Shown piece by piece: positions 54,076-61,815 of a stretch of 64,000 nt of DNA (positions are counted from its first letter, which is position 1; every line of letters starts with the position of its first letter). The notes beneath the pieces were generated by a model, which was not told the DNA's origin, did no database searches, and saw nothing but the letters and a program-made list of their open reading frames with translations. Source of the DNA: Candidatus Sulfopaludibacter sp. SbA3. Lineage in GTDB: Bacteria; Acidobacteriota; Terriglobia; Bryobacterales; Bryobacteraceae. Both the position numbers and the translations under genes were made by a program. The DNA is taken from positions 1-64,000 of the forward strand of contig CAMAVI010000006.1 of the NCBI GenBank assembly GCA_945861625.1, given 5' to 3'.

Positions 54076-55158
54076 ATGCATTCCAATGCTCCCGCCGCCG
54101 CCGTGCTCCCATCCGGCGAGCGCGCGCGCCAGATCGCGCAGACTCTTCTGCAAATGGAAAAACAGTTCGGCAAGGGCGCCGTGTTGCAGCTTGGGTCGCG
54201 GAGCGCCCAACAGGTGAGCGTGATCCCGACGGGGTCCATTTCGCTCGATGCCGCACTCGGCGTGGGAGGCTTCCCGCGTGGCCGCGTGATCGAAGTGTTT
54301 GGGCCGGAGTCGTCCGGCAAAACCACACTCGCGCTGCACATCATCGCTCAGGCGCACGCGGCGGGCGGCTCGGCGGCCTTCATTGATGCCGAACATGCGC
54401 TGGATCCAACCTACGCGCGGGCTTTGGGCGTGGACGTCGACAATCTTCTGATTTCCCAGCCCGACTACGGCGAGCAGGCGCTCGAAATCACCAATGCGCT
54501 GATCTCCTCGAACGCGCTCGATGTCGTCGTGGTCGACTCCGTCGCCGCACTGGTGCCGAAAGCCGAGCTCGAAGGAGAGATGGGCGATAGCTTCATGGGG
54601 CTCCATGCGCGGCTCATGTCGCAAGCGATGCGCAAACTTACTGCCGCCGTCTCGCGAGCCAACGCCTGTCTGATCTTTATTAACCAGGTGCGCGAGAAGA
54701 TCGGCGTCGTGTTCGGCAATCCGGAGACCACCACCGGAGGCCGCGCCCTCAAGTTCTATTCTTCCGTTCGAGTCGAAGTGCGCCGCATCGGGGCGCTCAA
54801 GGACGGCGATCTGGTGATCGGCAACCGCACCAAGATCAAAGTCGTGAAGAACAAAGTCGCCGCGCCGTTCCGCGAAGCCGAAGTCGATATTCTCTATGGC
54901 CATGGCATCTCGCGCGAAGGCGATCTGGTGGATCTTGGCGCCGAACAGGGCGTGGTGGAGAAATCGGGCTCGTGGTTCAGCTACGGCGGTGAGCGGCTTG
55001 GCCAGGGCCGCGAGAATTCGCGCACGTTCCTCAAAGAACATCCCGAGGTCCGCGACCGGATTGAGGCTGCGCTGCGGTTAAAGCTGGGACTGGCAGGGCC
55101 GGCGGCTCTGCCCGTGGCCGCGGCACCCTCTACTAACGCAAAGGCGCAGACGGCGTAG
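54076..55158 (+). CDS. recA: Recombinase RecA
   Basis: A 360-aa protein. I use the ATG at 54076, with GAGG 8 bp upstream; a TTG at 54070 is the track start. The signatures are [20 protein letters not shown] (Walker A), [21 protein letters not shown] (Walker B and loop L1), [35 protein letters not shown] (loop L2), and [22 protein letters not shown]. It catalyses strand exchange and co-protease activity for LexA. The C-terminal tail is Ala-rich. Its 3' end overlaps the convergent plsC by 26 bp. Confidence 0.97.
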   Translation: MHSNAPAAAVLPSGERARQIAQTLLQMEKQFGKGAVLQLGSRSAQQVSVIPTGSISLDAALGVGGFPRGRVIEVFGPESSGKTTLALHIIAQAHAAGGSAAFIDAEHALDPTYARALGVDVDNLLISQPDYGEQALEITNALISSNALDVVVVDSVAALVPKAELEGEMGDSFMGLHARLMSQAMRKLTAAVSRANACLIFINQVREKIGVVFGNPETTTGGRALKFYSSVRVEVRRIGALKDGDLVIGNRTKIKVVKNKVAAPFREAEVDILYGHGISREGDLVDLGAEQGVVEKSGSWFSYGGERLGQGRENSRTFLKEHPEVRDRIEAALRLKLGLAGPAALPVAAAPSTNAKAQTA

Positions 55159-55879
55159 CTTCACGCGCGGGCTGGAGAAGTTCGACAATCTGTTCCCGCA
55201 TCCGCGCGGTAAGCGCCTTCCGGTCGTGGGACGTCATGCCCTCGGTCGGGATCGGATCGCCGATGTGTAGCGTGACTGGACCGGAGCGGAACGTTGCGCT
55301 GCCCATGGGCAGGATCTCACGAGTACCGATCAGCGCTACGGGCACAATGGGCACACCCGCTTTGATCGCCACGTAGGCTGCGCCGTCCTTGAACGGTTGC
55401 AGGATGCCGTCCTCGGAGCGCCCGCCTTCCGGGAAGATCAGCAGCGACACAGAGCGTTTCTCGATTGTGTGAGCGGCCAGCGTCAGCGTCTTCACGGCCG
55501 CGCGGGCGTCTTCGAGCGGCACGGGGATGTGCCCGGCCTGTGTGAGATGCGTGCCCATGAACGGAATTTGAAACAGCCCGCGCTTGGCCAGGAAGCGGAA
55601 CTGCACCGGAATGTGGCCCAGCACCACGGGCGTATCCATATAACTCAGATGATTGGTGCAGAAAACATACTTGCCATCCGGGTGGATTTTCTCCAGGCCC
55701 TCTACGCGCACCTTCACCCCCGCGAAGCCGAGCAACGAGCGCGCCCACACGCGCCCCACGCGTATCGCCGTGTTGCCGGTCTTATCAAAGAGCGTGCAAA
55801 AAATGCTGACCGTGCCGCACAGGATGGTGGAAAGAATAATGAGCGGGTCGATTACGACCAGGCTCCAGAGAATGGCCAT
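55133..55879 (-). CDS. plsC: 1-acyl-sn-glycerol-3-phosphate acyltransferase
   Basis: A 248-aa membrane-associated acyltransferase. An N-terminal hydrophobic segment ([21 protein letters not shown]) is followed by motif [12 protein letters not shown] (NHxxxxD), motif II-III ([22 protein letters not shown]), and [19 protein letters not shown]. It makes phosphatidic acid. Convergent with recA (26-bp overlap) and overlapping folC by 28 bp, so it follows folC in one transcript. Confidence 0.92.
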   Translation of the reverse strand: MAILWSLVVIDPLIILSTILCGTVSIFCTLFDKTGNTAIRVGRVWARSLLGFAGVKVRVEGLEKIHPDGKYVFCTNHLSYMDTPVVLGHIPVQFRFLAKRGLFQIPFMGTHLTQAGHIPVPLEDARAAVKTLTLAAHTIEKRSVSLLIFPEGGRSEDGILQPFKDGAAYVAIKAGVPIVPVALIGTREILPMGSATFRSGPVTLHIGDPIPTEGMTSHDRKALTARMREQIVELLQPAREATPSAPLR

Positions 55880-57105
55880 GTTTTTCTATTGTAAGAGGCG
55901 GCCCGTGCTTCTCCTACTAGAAATAGCGATCCCGTAGCGATGATGACATCATCGGCCGAGGCCTCCTGGGCTGCCAAGTGCAGTGCATCAACGACGTTGG
56001 GGGCCGTCCGTCCGCGCCCGGCGAGGGCGGCGATTTGCTCCGGCGGCATGGAGCGCGAGGAATTCGCCGCGGTCAGGATCAATTCATCGGCGAGCGGGAA
56101 TAGAATGGCAGCGATCTCTTCGACGGCTTTGTCACCCATCGCGCCGAAGATCATCCATCGCTTGCGGTCCCCATAAAAGCGGTTGACATAGCGTTCCAGT
56201 GCGCGCGCGCCCGCCGGGTTGTGCGCGCCATCCAGCACGACGTCGGGATTCGGTGAGACATGTTCCAAACGTCCCGGCCATCGTGCTTCCGCGATCCCAG
56301 CGCGCGAAACGCCCAGCGCGTCGAGGGCCAGCGCTGCCGTGATGGCATTGTCTACCTGATGCTCGCCCGCGAGCGGACATTCCATTCCCGAGAAGCGGCT
56401 GCCGCGCGAATCAACTTCCAGGTCGCGAATCGTAAAATCCTCGGCGCGGCTGACCTTCAAAGAAAGTTCCGCGGCCCTCGCTTCCAAGACTGCCTTTGCC
56501 CGCGGGACTTGTCTCGCGAAGACGGCCGGGACGCCGCGTTTCAGAATTCCGGCCTTCTCGGCGGCAATCAGCTCGATGGTATCACCCAAGAAATTCTGAT
56601 GGTCCAGGTCGACCGGAGTGATGACGGTGAGTTCCGGTTCGACGACGTTGGTCGAGTCCAGACGCCCACCGAGCCCGACTTCGACAACCGCGATCTCGAT
56701 GCCCATCTCGCGGAACAGCCAGAATGCCATCGCCGTGACCGTTTCAAAGTACGTCGGGTGCGCATCCAGATCGGCCCGCGCGGCGGCTTGGTGAACCACG
56801 TCGAATGCATTTGAAAACTGCCGCTGGCTTACCGGCATGCCGTCGATCTGGATGCGCTCAGTAGGCTCAATGAGATGCGGTGATGTGAACAACCCCGTCC
56901 GCCGCCCTGCCGCGCGCAGCCCGGATTCGATCATGGCGCAGGTGGACCCTTTGCCGTTGGTCCCGGCCACGTGCACGATGCGGTGGGCCGTTTGCGGATT
57001 GCCCAGAACCTCCAATAAAGCCCGAATCCGTTCCAGGCCCAGCTTGGCGGTCTTCATTTCATTGCCCAGCGCGTACAGAAACTGGACGGAATCGATGTAG
57101 GTCAC
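55852..57105 (-). CDS. folC: Folylpolyglutamate/dihydrofolate synthase
   Basis: A 417-aa ADP-forming Mur-ligase-family enzyme from a GTG start. The ATP motif is VAGTNGKGSTCAM at residues 46-58. Others are FTSPHLIEPTERIQIDG, VEVGLGGRLDSTNVV, NFLGDTIELIAAEKAGILK, WPGRLEHVSPNPDVVLDGAHNPAGARAL, and a C-terminal FGAMGDKAVEEIAAIL. It adds glutamate to folates, possibly also making dihydrofolate. It overlaps plsC by 28 bp and the Uma2 gene by 4 bp (GTGA). Confidence 0.95.
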   Translation of the reverse strand: MTYIDSVQFLYALGNEMKTAKLGLERIRALLEVLGNPQTAHRIVHVAGTNGKGSTCAMIESGLRAAGRRTGLFTSPHLIEPTERIQIDGMPVSQRQFSNAFDVVHQAAARADLDAHPTYFETVTAMAFWLFREMGIEIAVVEVGLGGRLDSTNVVEPELTVITPVDLDHQNFLGDTIELIAAEKAGILKRGVPAVFARQVPRAKAVLEARAAELSLKVSRAEDFTIRDLEVDSRGSRFSGMECPLAGEHQVDNAITAALALDALGVSRAGIAEARWPGRLEHVSPNPDVVLDGAHNPAGARALERYVNRFYGDRKRWMIFGAMGDKAVEEIAAILFPLADELILTAANSSRSMPPEQIAALAGRGRTAPNVVDALHLAAQEASADDVIIATGSLFLVGEARAASYNRKTWPFSGAWS

Positions 57106-57644
57106 GCGTTCAAGTCGAAGGCCTGATCGAGAGGAATTTCAATGGAGGGATTCTTCGTTCGCAGCACATCGCACAGCGCGCCGCGGGGGTCCGCTTGGGA
57201 ATAGCACAAGGCGGTTTTCAGTTCCGGATCGATCACCCACACCCACTCGACTCCGAGCGAAAGATATTCCTGAACTTTCGGCGCCATGCGCATCATCCGG
57301 TCTTCGGGCGAAAGAATTTCGACCACCAGGAACGGCGCGACCGTGGGAATGCCGGTCCCGATGTTGTCGTCGCGCCAGACCGCGAGATCGGCCACGCGGT
57401 AGCGGCGCGAGTGAATCTGAATGCGGATCTCGGGTACCACCCGAATTCCCAACCGCGGGCGCAACAGCCGCAGCAGATGGTAGAGGTTGCCTTGCACGTC
57501 TCCGTGCGGTAATTCGCCCATATTGCGTTCCACGACCTCGCCGTCCAGATACTCGCAGTCGGGGCCATCGAAACTGGTTCGCAGGTACTCCTCGACGTCC
57601 ATCAGTACTTTGGCGCTCATCGGTCGTGGTTGCCTACTAGGCAT
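57102..57644 (-). CDS. Uma2-family (DUF820) PD-(D/E)XK nuclease-like protein
   Basis: A 180-aa protein with the Uma2 pattern: MDVEEYLRTSFDGPDCEYLDGEVVERNMGELPHGDVQGNLYHLL, VVPEIRIQI, YRVADLAVW, PTVAPFLVVEILSPEDRMMRM, KVQEYLSLGVEWVWVIDPELKTALCY. These proteins have a restriction-endonuclease-like fold and are numerous in Cyanobacteria and Acidobacteria, with uncertain function. A second ATG at 57620 is possible. Unexpectedly it leads a transcript with folC and plsC. Confidence 0.88.
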   Translation of the reverse strand: MPSRQPRPMSAKVLMDVEEYLRTSFDGPDCEYLDGEVVERNMGELPHGDVQGNLYHLLRLLRPRLGIRVVPEIRIQIHSRRYRVADLAVWRDDNIGTGIPTVAPFLVVEILSPEDRMMRMAPKVQEYLSLGVEWVWVIDPELKTALCYSQADPRGALCDVLRTKNPSIEIPLDQAFDLNA

Positions 57645-57707
57645 TATGACACCAAGCGCGGGCCGCCAGCGGCTTTCTCAATCGCGGTTCAACGGTATAC
57701 TAATCGC

Positions 57708-57938
57708 ATGAAGCCCGCCGCCAAAGCCACGGCATTCGATCTGAAAGTGGAGTTCGATCGCGAAGCCGATGGCCGCTGGATTGCCGACATTCCCGCGCTG
57801 CCGGGGGTTATGGTCTACGGCCGGACCCGCAAGCAGGCGCTCGTGGCGGTTGAGGCCCTGGCATTACGTGTGATCGCCGACCGTCTGGAACATGGGGAAG
57901 CGGTGCCGGGCGAGATGACGGTGTCCTTCGCCGCTTAA
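57708..57938 (+). CDS. HicB-family antitoxin-like protein
   Basis: A 76-aa protein with LKVEFDREADGRWIADIPALPGVMVYGRTRKQALVAVEALALRVIADRLEHGE, the HicB RNase-H-like fold (ExDxxGxWxAxIPxLPGVxxxGxTxxEAxxxVxxLAxxxI). It has no clear C-terminal DNA-binding extension. It would neutralise a HicA mRNA interferase. The partner lies convergently, just 2 bp beyond the stop, and is frameshifted. The ATG is the third in-frame start; the earlier ORF extends through the Uma2 promoter region. Confidence 0.82.
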   Translation: MKPAAKATAFDLKVEFDREADGRWIADIPALPGVMVYGRTRKQALVAVEALALRVIADRLEHGEAVPGEMTVSFAA

Positions 57939-57940
57939 GA

Positions 57941-58157
57941 TTACAAATCCTTCGGTGTGAGTCCGGTCTTCCGCCCCAACTTCTCGAGTGCAACTGGACC
58001 AAGTTCCACTCGGTCGTGGTACGCGAACACGTAGTCGGGCCAGCCTCCTCGTTCCAAGGTTCGGTGAGAGCCCTTGCCGTTTGACTCGCCATCCGATGCG
58101 AAGTAGGCCCGTAAGCACCAGCCTCGCCTTCGTTGCCCGCCACCCCGAATACTTCAT
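57941..58157 (-). pseudogene. Frameshifted HicA-like toxin gene
   Basis: The minus strand from ATG 58157 reads MKYSGWRATKARLVLTGLLRIGWRVKRQ, then the frame breaks near 58072-58078. Reading on in another frame gives GSHRTLERGGWPDYVFAYHD, then RVELGPVALEKLGRKTGLTPKDL and TAA. Together this is a HicA double-stranded-RNA-binding-like toxin (WxVxRQxGSHRxxxRxGxPxxVFxxHDxxELxP, then KxxGLxPxDL). A 1-bp insertion or 2-bp deletion separates the parts. It is not in the ORF track as one gene. The convergent orientation to HicB is unusual; hicA and hicB normally lie on one strand. Confidence 0.78.
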
Positions 58158-58215
58158 TTCAGCTCATCATTCCCTTATCTTTCAACACGATCCCCAGCTC
58201 GCGACCGGTATTAAA

Positions 58216-58237
58216 AACATTTCTCTCAAGAAATGTT
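58216..58237. repeat. Perfect 9-bp inverted repeat between hicA-like pseudogene and ECF sigma gene
   Basis: AACATTTCT-CTCA-AGAAATGTT forms a 22-nt hairpin. On the minus strand it is followed by TTTTAAT, so it can act as a terminator there, but no minus-strand gene lies upstream of it. Alternatively it is an operator for the sigma gene. Confidence 0.55.
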
Positions 58238-58271
58238 CGTAGTAAGATAGTGGGTATCCGCGTCTCCGGCC

Positions 58272-58295
58272 AACTTTTTCCACTCCGGGGGCGTC
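58272..58295 (+). promoter_or_regulatory. Candidate ECF-type promoter of the sigma operon
   Basis: CAACTTTTT with AAC at 58272-58274 and CGTC at 58292-58295 are separated by 17 bp, the AAC/CGTC arrangement used by many ECF sigma factors. It lies 19 bp before the TTG start, with GGAGCAAACG as ribosome-binding site. This suggests autoregulation. Confidence 0.4.
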
Positions 58296-58314
58296 TTTAC
58301 GAACGGAGCAAACG

Positions 58315-58872
58315 TTGATCTTTCGGGAAGTCGAAGATCGCGATCTGATCGCCAAGGCGAGACAGGGAGACGTCGAGGCTTACAACCTTCTCGTATCCCG
58401 GTGGGAGAAGCGTATCTTCAACTATCTTCTGCGGCTGGTTTCCAATCGCGAGGATGCTCTCGATGTCAGCCAGGAAACGTTCTTGAAAGCGTATCAAAAC
58501 CTGCGCAAGCTCGATGATCCGGCCCGCTTCGCGGCGTGGCTGTACCGGATCGCCCACAACGAAGCGTACTCGTTGCTGCGGCGCCGGAAACCGGATAGCG
58601 AGCTGGCCGGCGAGCCCCGCCCCAAGGATTTCGGCGGACGCCTGCTGCCCATGGAACTGTCGCTGGCGGTCGAGAGCGCTCTCAAGATGCTGTCCGAAGA
58701 TCAACGTGAAGCTGTTTTGCTGAAGGTCTATCAAGGATTCAAGTTTGACGAGATGGCGGTGATCCTGTATTGTCCGGTCTCCACCGTCAAGTCGCGCTTG
58801 TATACCGCCCTGGATCTTCTAAGGACGGCGCTTGCTCCCGCGGTGTTCTTGAAAACCCGCGAGCTTTCGTAA
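58315..58872 (+). CDS. ECF-family RNA polymerase sigma factor
   Basis: A 185-aa sigma factor from a TTG start. Region 2 is DRDLIAKARQGDVEAYNLLVSRWEKRIFNYLLRLVSNREDALDVSQETFLKAYQNLRKLDDPARFAAWLYRIAHNEAYSLLRRRK, typical of RpoE-like ECF factors. Region 4 is LKMLSEDQREAVLLKVYQGFKFDEMAVILYCPVSTVKSRLYTALDLLR. It likely directs its own operon. The gene 35 bp downstream encodes its anti-sigma factor. Confidence 0.93.
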   Translation: MIFREVEDRDLIAKARQGDVEAYNLLVSRWEKRIFNYLLRLVSNREDALDVSQETFLKAYQNLRKLDDPARFAAWLYRIAHNEAYSLLRRRKPDSELAGEPRPKDFGGRLLPMELSLAVESALKMLSEDQREAVLLKVYQGFKFDEMAVILYCPVSTVKSRLYTALDLLRTALAPAVFLKTRELS

Positions 58873-58907
58873 GGACGTTCTGGCGTGAGTGCCAGAGGAG
58901 GCGGAAA

Positions 58908-59504
58908 ATGACCTGCAAGCTGGAAAATAGCAAGCCGGATTGGAAGGCCTACACGTTCGGTGAAATGGATGCCGCGGAGCGGCGCGAGGCCGAAGCTCAC
59001 GCCGCCAACTGTGTGGCGTGCCAGGAAGAAGTGGCCGGATTGCGCATCACGCTTGACGCGATGGCGGTATTGCGCGAAGAAGAGTTGCCGCGCCGCATCG
59101 CCTTCGTTTCCGATAAGGTTTTCGAGCCCAATTGGTGGCAGCGTATGGTGCGGAGCTTCCGGCAGCCGTCGTTCGCGGCGGCCGGCGTGATTGCCGCCGC
59201 CATTCTGATTCACGCTGTCGTGCGGCCGGTTACAGCCCCGGTGAGCCCGGCTGTTCCGCAGGTGGATATTGTTGCCATGGAAGCGCGGCTGACGGCCCAA
59301 ATCGAGGAAAAAGTTGCCCGGAAGATGCAGGCGGAGATGACGGCCGCCGTGGCCAAGGCGGTCGCCGATACTGAAAAACGCGATGACCAGCGGACCGCCA
59401 CGCTGCTGGCCACTACTGAGCGCCGCTACGCCGACGCCGCCGATTTTCTCAACAAGCAGGTGACTCACCTGTATGCGCTGAATACCGGCGCGGGGGTTCG
59501 CTAA
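58908..59504 (+). CDS. Membrane-anchored zinc-finger anti-sigma factor
   Basis: A 198-aa protein starting at the ATG at 58908 (MTCKLENSKPDWKAYTFGEMD). It has an anti-sigma zinc-finger (ZAS-like) HAANCVACQEEVAGL with HxxxCxxC, one transmembrane helix (about 88-106, AAAGVIAAAILIHAVVRP), then a periplasmic, helical, Lys/Glu/Ala-rich coiled coil (ARLTAQIEEKVARKMQAEMTAAVAKAVADTEKR). It should hold the ECF sigma factor at the membrane until a signal triggers its proteolysis, perhaps by RseP-type cleavage (inference). It ends at the base before the next gene. Confidence 0.9.
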   Translation: MTCKLENSKPDWKAYTFGEMDAAERREAEAHAANCVACQEEVAGLRITLDAMAVLREEELPRRIAFVSDKVFEPNWWQRMVRSFRQPSFAAAGVIAAAILIHAVVRPVTAPVSPAVPQVDIVAMEARLTAQIEEKVARKMQAEMTAAVAKAVADTEKRDDQRTATLLATTERRYADAADFLNKQVTHLYALNTGAGVR

Positions 59505-60062
59505 ATGAAAAAGTTCCTTGTCTCCTTTCTCCTTGCCATGACGGCCGCGGCTTCTGCCTCCGCGGCTGAATTGAGTAATGCGCCGCGCTTGGCGCGAAAT
59601 GCCGTCGCCATCACGGAAAGAAATCTCGATAACCGCTTCACCCGGTTATGGAGCGACAATCCGGTGCCGGTACTGGGCCCCTCGCGCGGCGTTTATTTGG
59701 AAGGGTATGGAATCGTATTTACCGCGGAAGTGAACGTCGTGGCGGGGCCGCCGCTGACGCTTTTCAATACCGCCACCTCCAAGGAATACGCGGCGCAGCA
59801 CAAACAGATCAAGATGAAGCGCATTCCGGATCTCAAAGCGGAGATGCAAAAGGCGCTGCTGGATGCCGCTGCATCGAAGGAACTGGCTCTGGTGCCGCCT
59901 GACGAACAGATCGTGCTGGTCGCGTTCCTGTCCCATTTTCCGTGGGAAGACCTGAGCGGCATACCCGCGCAGATCATGCTGCGGGGGTCAAAGAAGAAGT
60001 TGCTGGAAGCCAAGAGCTCCGGTGCCAATCTGGAAGCTGCCATTCAAGCCACCCAGTTCTGA
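59505..60062 (+). CDS. Exported protein of the ECF operon, unknown function
   Basis: A 185-aa protein with signal peptide MKKFLVSFLLAMTAAASASAA. It starts at the base after the anti-sigma stop. The mature part has RNLDNRFTRLWSDNPVPVLGPSRGVYLEGYGIVFTAEVNVVAGPP, then a Lys-rich helical stretch and FPWEDLSGIPAQIMLRGSKKKLLEAK. No known domain is recognised. I recall similar proteins beside ECF sigma factors in Acidobacteria, but cannot name the family. It may sense or respond to the envelope signal. gspE follows 2 bp later. Confidence 0.75.
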   Translation: MKKFLVSFLLAMTAAASASAAELSNAPRLARNAVAITERNLDNRFTRLWSDNPVPVLGPSRGVYLEGYGIVFTAEVNVVAGPPLTLFNTATSKEYAAQHKQIKMKRIPDLKAEMQKALLDAAASKELALVPPDEQIVLVAFLSHFPWEDLSGIPAQIMLRGSKKKLLEAKSSGANLEAAIQATQF

Positions 60063-60064
60063 TC

Positions 60065-61702
60065 ATGAGACTGGGCGAGATCCTGATCAAGCGGCAACTG
60101 CTTTCCGGCGATGACCTGGATCGCGCGCTGGAATTGCAGCGCGAACGCGGCGACAAGCTGGGGAAGATCCTGGTGGATCTCGGCTTCGTCGCGGCGCGCG
60201 ATGTGCTGACGGCCCTCGCCGAGCAGTTGCAAGTTCCCATTGTCTCGATTGACGGTCCGCCCGCCGTTTCTCCGGAAACCGAGACGCTTTCTCCCAAGTT
60301 TTTGCGCCAATACCGCTGCCTTCCCGTGGCGCTGCACGATCACACGGTGACGTTGGCCATGGCCGATCCGTTGGATTTCGAAACCCGCTCGACGGTGGCA
60401 TCTTGCACCGGACTTAAAGTGAATCCGGGACTGGCCTCCGAGCAGGAAATTCTTGACGCGATCGATCGCTACTACGGCCAGACCCAGAAGAACGAGACGG
60501 AGCTGGCGGCGCCCACCGGCGAGACGAATGAAGATCTTGAGCACTTGCGGGACATGGCCAGCGAAGCGCCAGTCATCCGCTTGGTCAACGCAATGGTGGC
60601 GCAGGCAGTGGAGAAGCGCGCCAGCGATATTCATATCGAGCCGTTCGAGAAAGAATTTCGCGTCCGCTTTCGCATTGACGGCGTCTTGGTGAATCAGGAC
60701 TCGCCGCCGCGCGATTTGAAAGCCGCGGTGATCTCGCGTGTGAAACTAATGGCGCGCCTGAATATTGCCGAGCGCCGTTTGCCCCAAGATGGCCGCATTA
60801 AGGTCAAGACCATCGGCCGCGAGGTCGATCTCCGTGTTTCGACGCTGCCCACGCTCTATGGCGAAAGCGTCGTCATGCGTTTGCTCGATCGTTCGGCGGG
60901 CGATTTTTACGATCTGGAGCGCCTGGGTTTCGACAAGCACATGTTGGATCGCATGACGTACTACACGTCGCTTCCGCATGGCATTTTTATGGTGACGGGG
61001 CCAACCGGCAGCGGCAAGTCCACGACTCTTTATTCCGCGCTGAAGCGAATCAATCAAAGCGACAAGAAGATCATCACCATTGAAGACCCGGTGGAGTATC
61101 AGATGGACGGCATCAATCAGATCCATGTAAATCCGCAGATTGGGCTGACCTTCGCGTCGGGCTTGCGCCACATCGTGCGTCAGGACCCGGACGTCATCAT
61201 GGTCGGCGAAATTCGCGACCGCGAGACGGCGGATATCGCGATCCGTTCCGCGCTCACCGGCCATTTCGTGTTTTCGACGCTGCACACCAATGACGCTCCT
61301 AGCGCGATTCCGCGGCTCACCGACATGGGCGTCGAGAATTACCTGATCACGTCGTCTCTCGTGGCGGTGCTGGCGCAACGGTTGGTGCGCGTGATCTGCA
61401 GTGGTTGCAAGACTTCCGCCGGTACGGCTTTGACTCCGGAAGGCGAATCGATCCCGGTGTTCCATGGCGCGGGTTGCGACCAGTGTTTCGGCACCGGCTA
61501 CCGGGGCCGCGTCGGCATATTTGAGCTGATGGAATTGAACGAGGAACTGCGCGGGGCGATCATGCGCAATGAGGATGCCGGCAAGCTCACCGCCATTGCG
61601 CGGCGCTACGGCATGGTCAATCTCCGCGAGGACGGCTGGAATAAGGTGCGGCGCGGCGTGACCACCGCGAGCGAAGTCCTGCGCGTGACGCAAGAGTTCT
61701 AA
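60065..61702 (+). CDS. gspE: Type II secretion/pilus assembly ATPase GspE
   Basis: A 545-aa protein starting at the ATG at 60065; the longer track ORF overlaps the upstream gene. The N-terminal MshEN domain (MRLGEILIKRQLLSGDDLDRALELQRERGDKLG) is followed by the ATPase. This has Walker A GPTGSGKST, Asp box ITIEDPVEYQMDGINQI, Walker B PDVIMVGEIRDRETADIAI, and the His box HTNDAPSAIPRL. A tetra-Cys zinc knuckle (CSGCK, then CDQCFGTGYRGRVGIFE) marks the GspE/PilB family. It powers pseudopilus or pilus assembly. It lies in the ECF operon and is separated from gspF by an inverted repeat. Confidence 0.95.
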   Translation: MRLGEILIKRQLLSGDDLDRALELQRERGDKLGKILVDLGFVAARDVLTALAEQLQVPIVSIDGPPAVSPETETLSPKFLRQYRCLPVALHDHTVTLAMADPLDFETRSTVASCTGLKVNPGLASEQEILDAIDRYYGQTQKNETELAAPTGETNEDLEHLRDMASEAPVIRLVNAMVAQAVEKRASDIHIEPFEKEFRVRFRIDGVLVNQDSPPRDLKAAVISRVKLMARLNIAERRLPQDGRIKVKTIGREVDLRVSTLPTLYGESVVMRLLDRSAGDFYDLERLGFDKHMLDRMTYYTSLPHGIFMVTGPTGSGKSTTLYSALKRINQSDKKIITIEDPVEYQMDGINQIHVNPQIGLTFASGLRHIVRQDPDVIMVGEIRDRETADIAIRSALTGHFVFSTLHTNDAPSAIPRLTDMGVENYLITSSLVAVLAQRLVRVICSGCKTSAGTALTPEGESIPVFHGAGCDQCFGTGYRGRVGIFELMELNEELRGAIMRNEDAGKLTAIARRYGMVNLREDGWNKVRRGVTTASEVLRVTQEF

Positions 61703-61704
61703 TG

Positions 61705-61800
61705 AAAAACCCGGGACAGTACACTCAAACACCATTTTCGCTCTCGTTGCGAACCCAAGGTCCCGGCCGGAAATTGGTGTTTGAGTGTACTGTCCCGGGT
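61705..61800. repeat. 96-bp inverted-repeat element (REPIN/MITE-like) between gspE and gspF
   Basis: Perfect 28-bp arms, AAACCCGGGACAGTACACTC (plus 8 more bases) at 61705-61732 and its complement at 61773-61800, flank a 40-bp centre. The GGGACAGTACACT/AGTGTACTGTCCC core is like the REP-type repeats that RAYT (REP-associated tyrosine transposase) proteins move in other bacteria. The right arm runs into GGGTTTTT, so the hairpin can also act as a terminator. No direct target duplication is obvious. Confidence 0.92.
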
Positions 61801-61815
61801 TTGGGTTTTTAGCGT

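Noticed and set aside
57988-58242. 84-aa plus-strand ORF near hicB
   Set aside because: It is the reverse of the HicA-like pseudogene, whose broken frames explain the sequence better.
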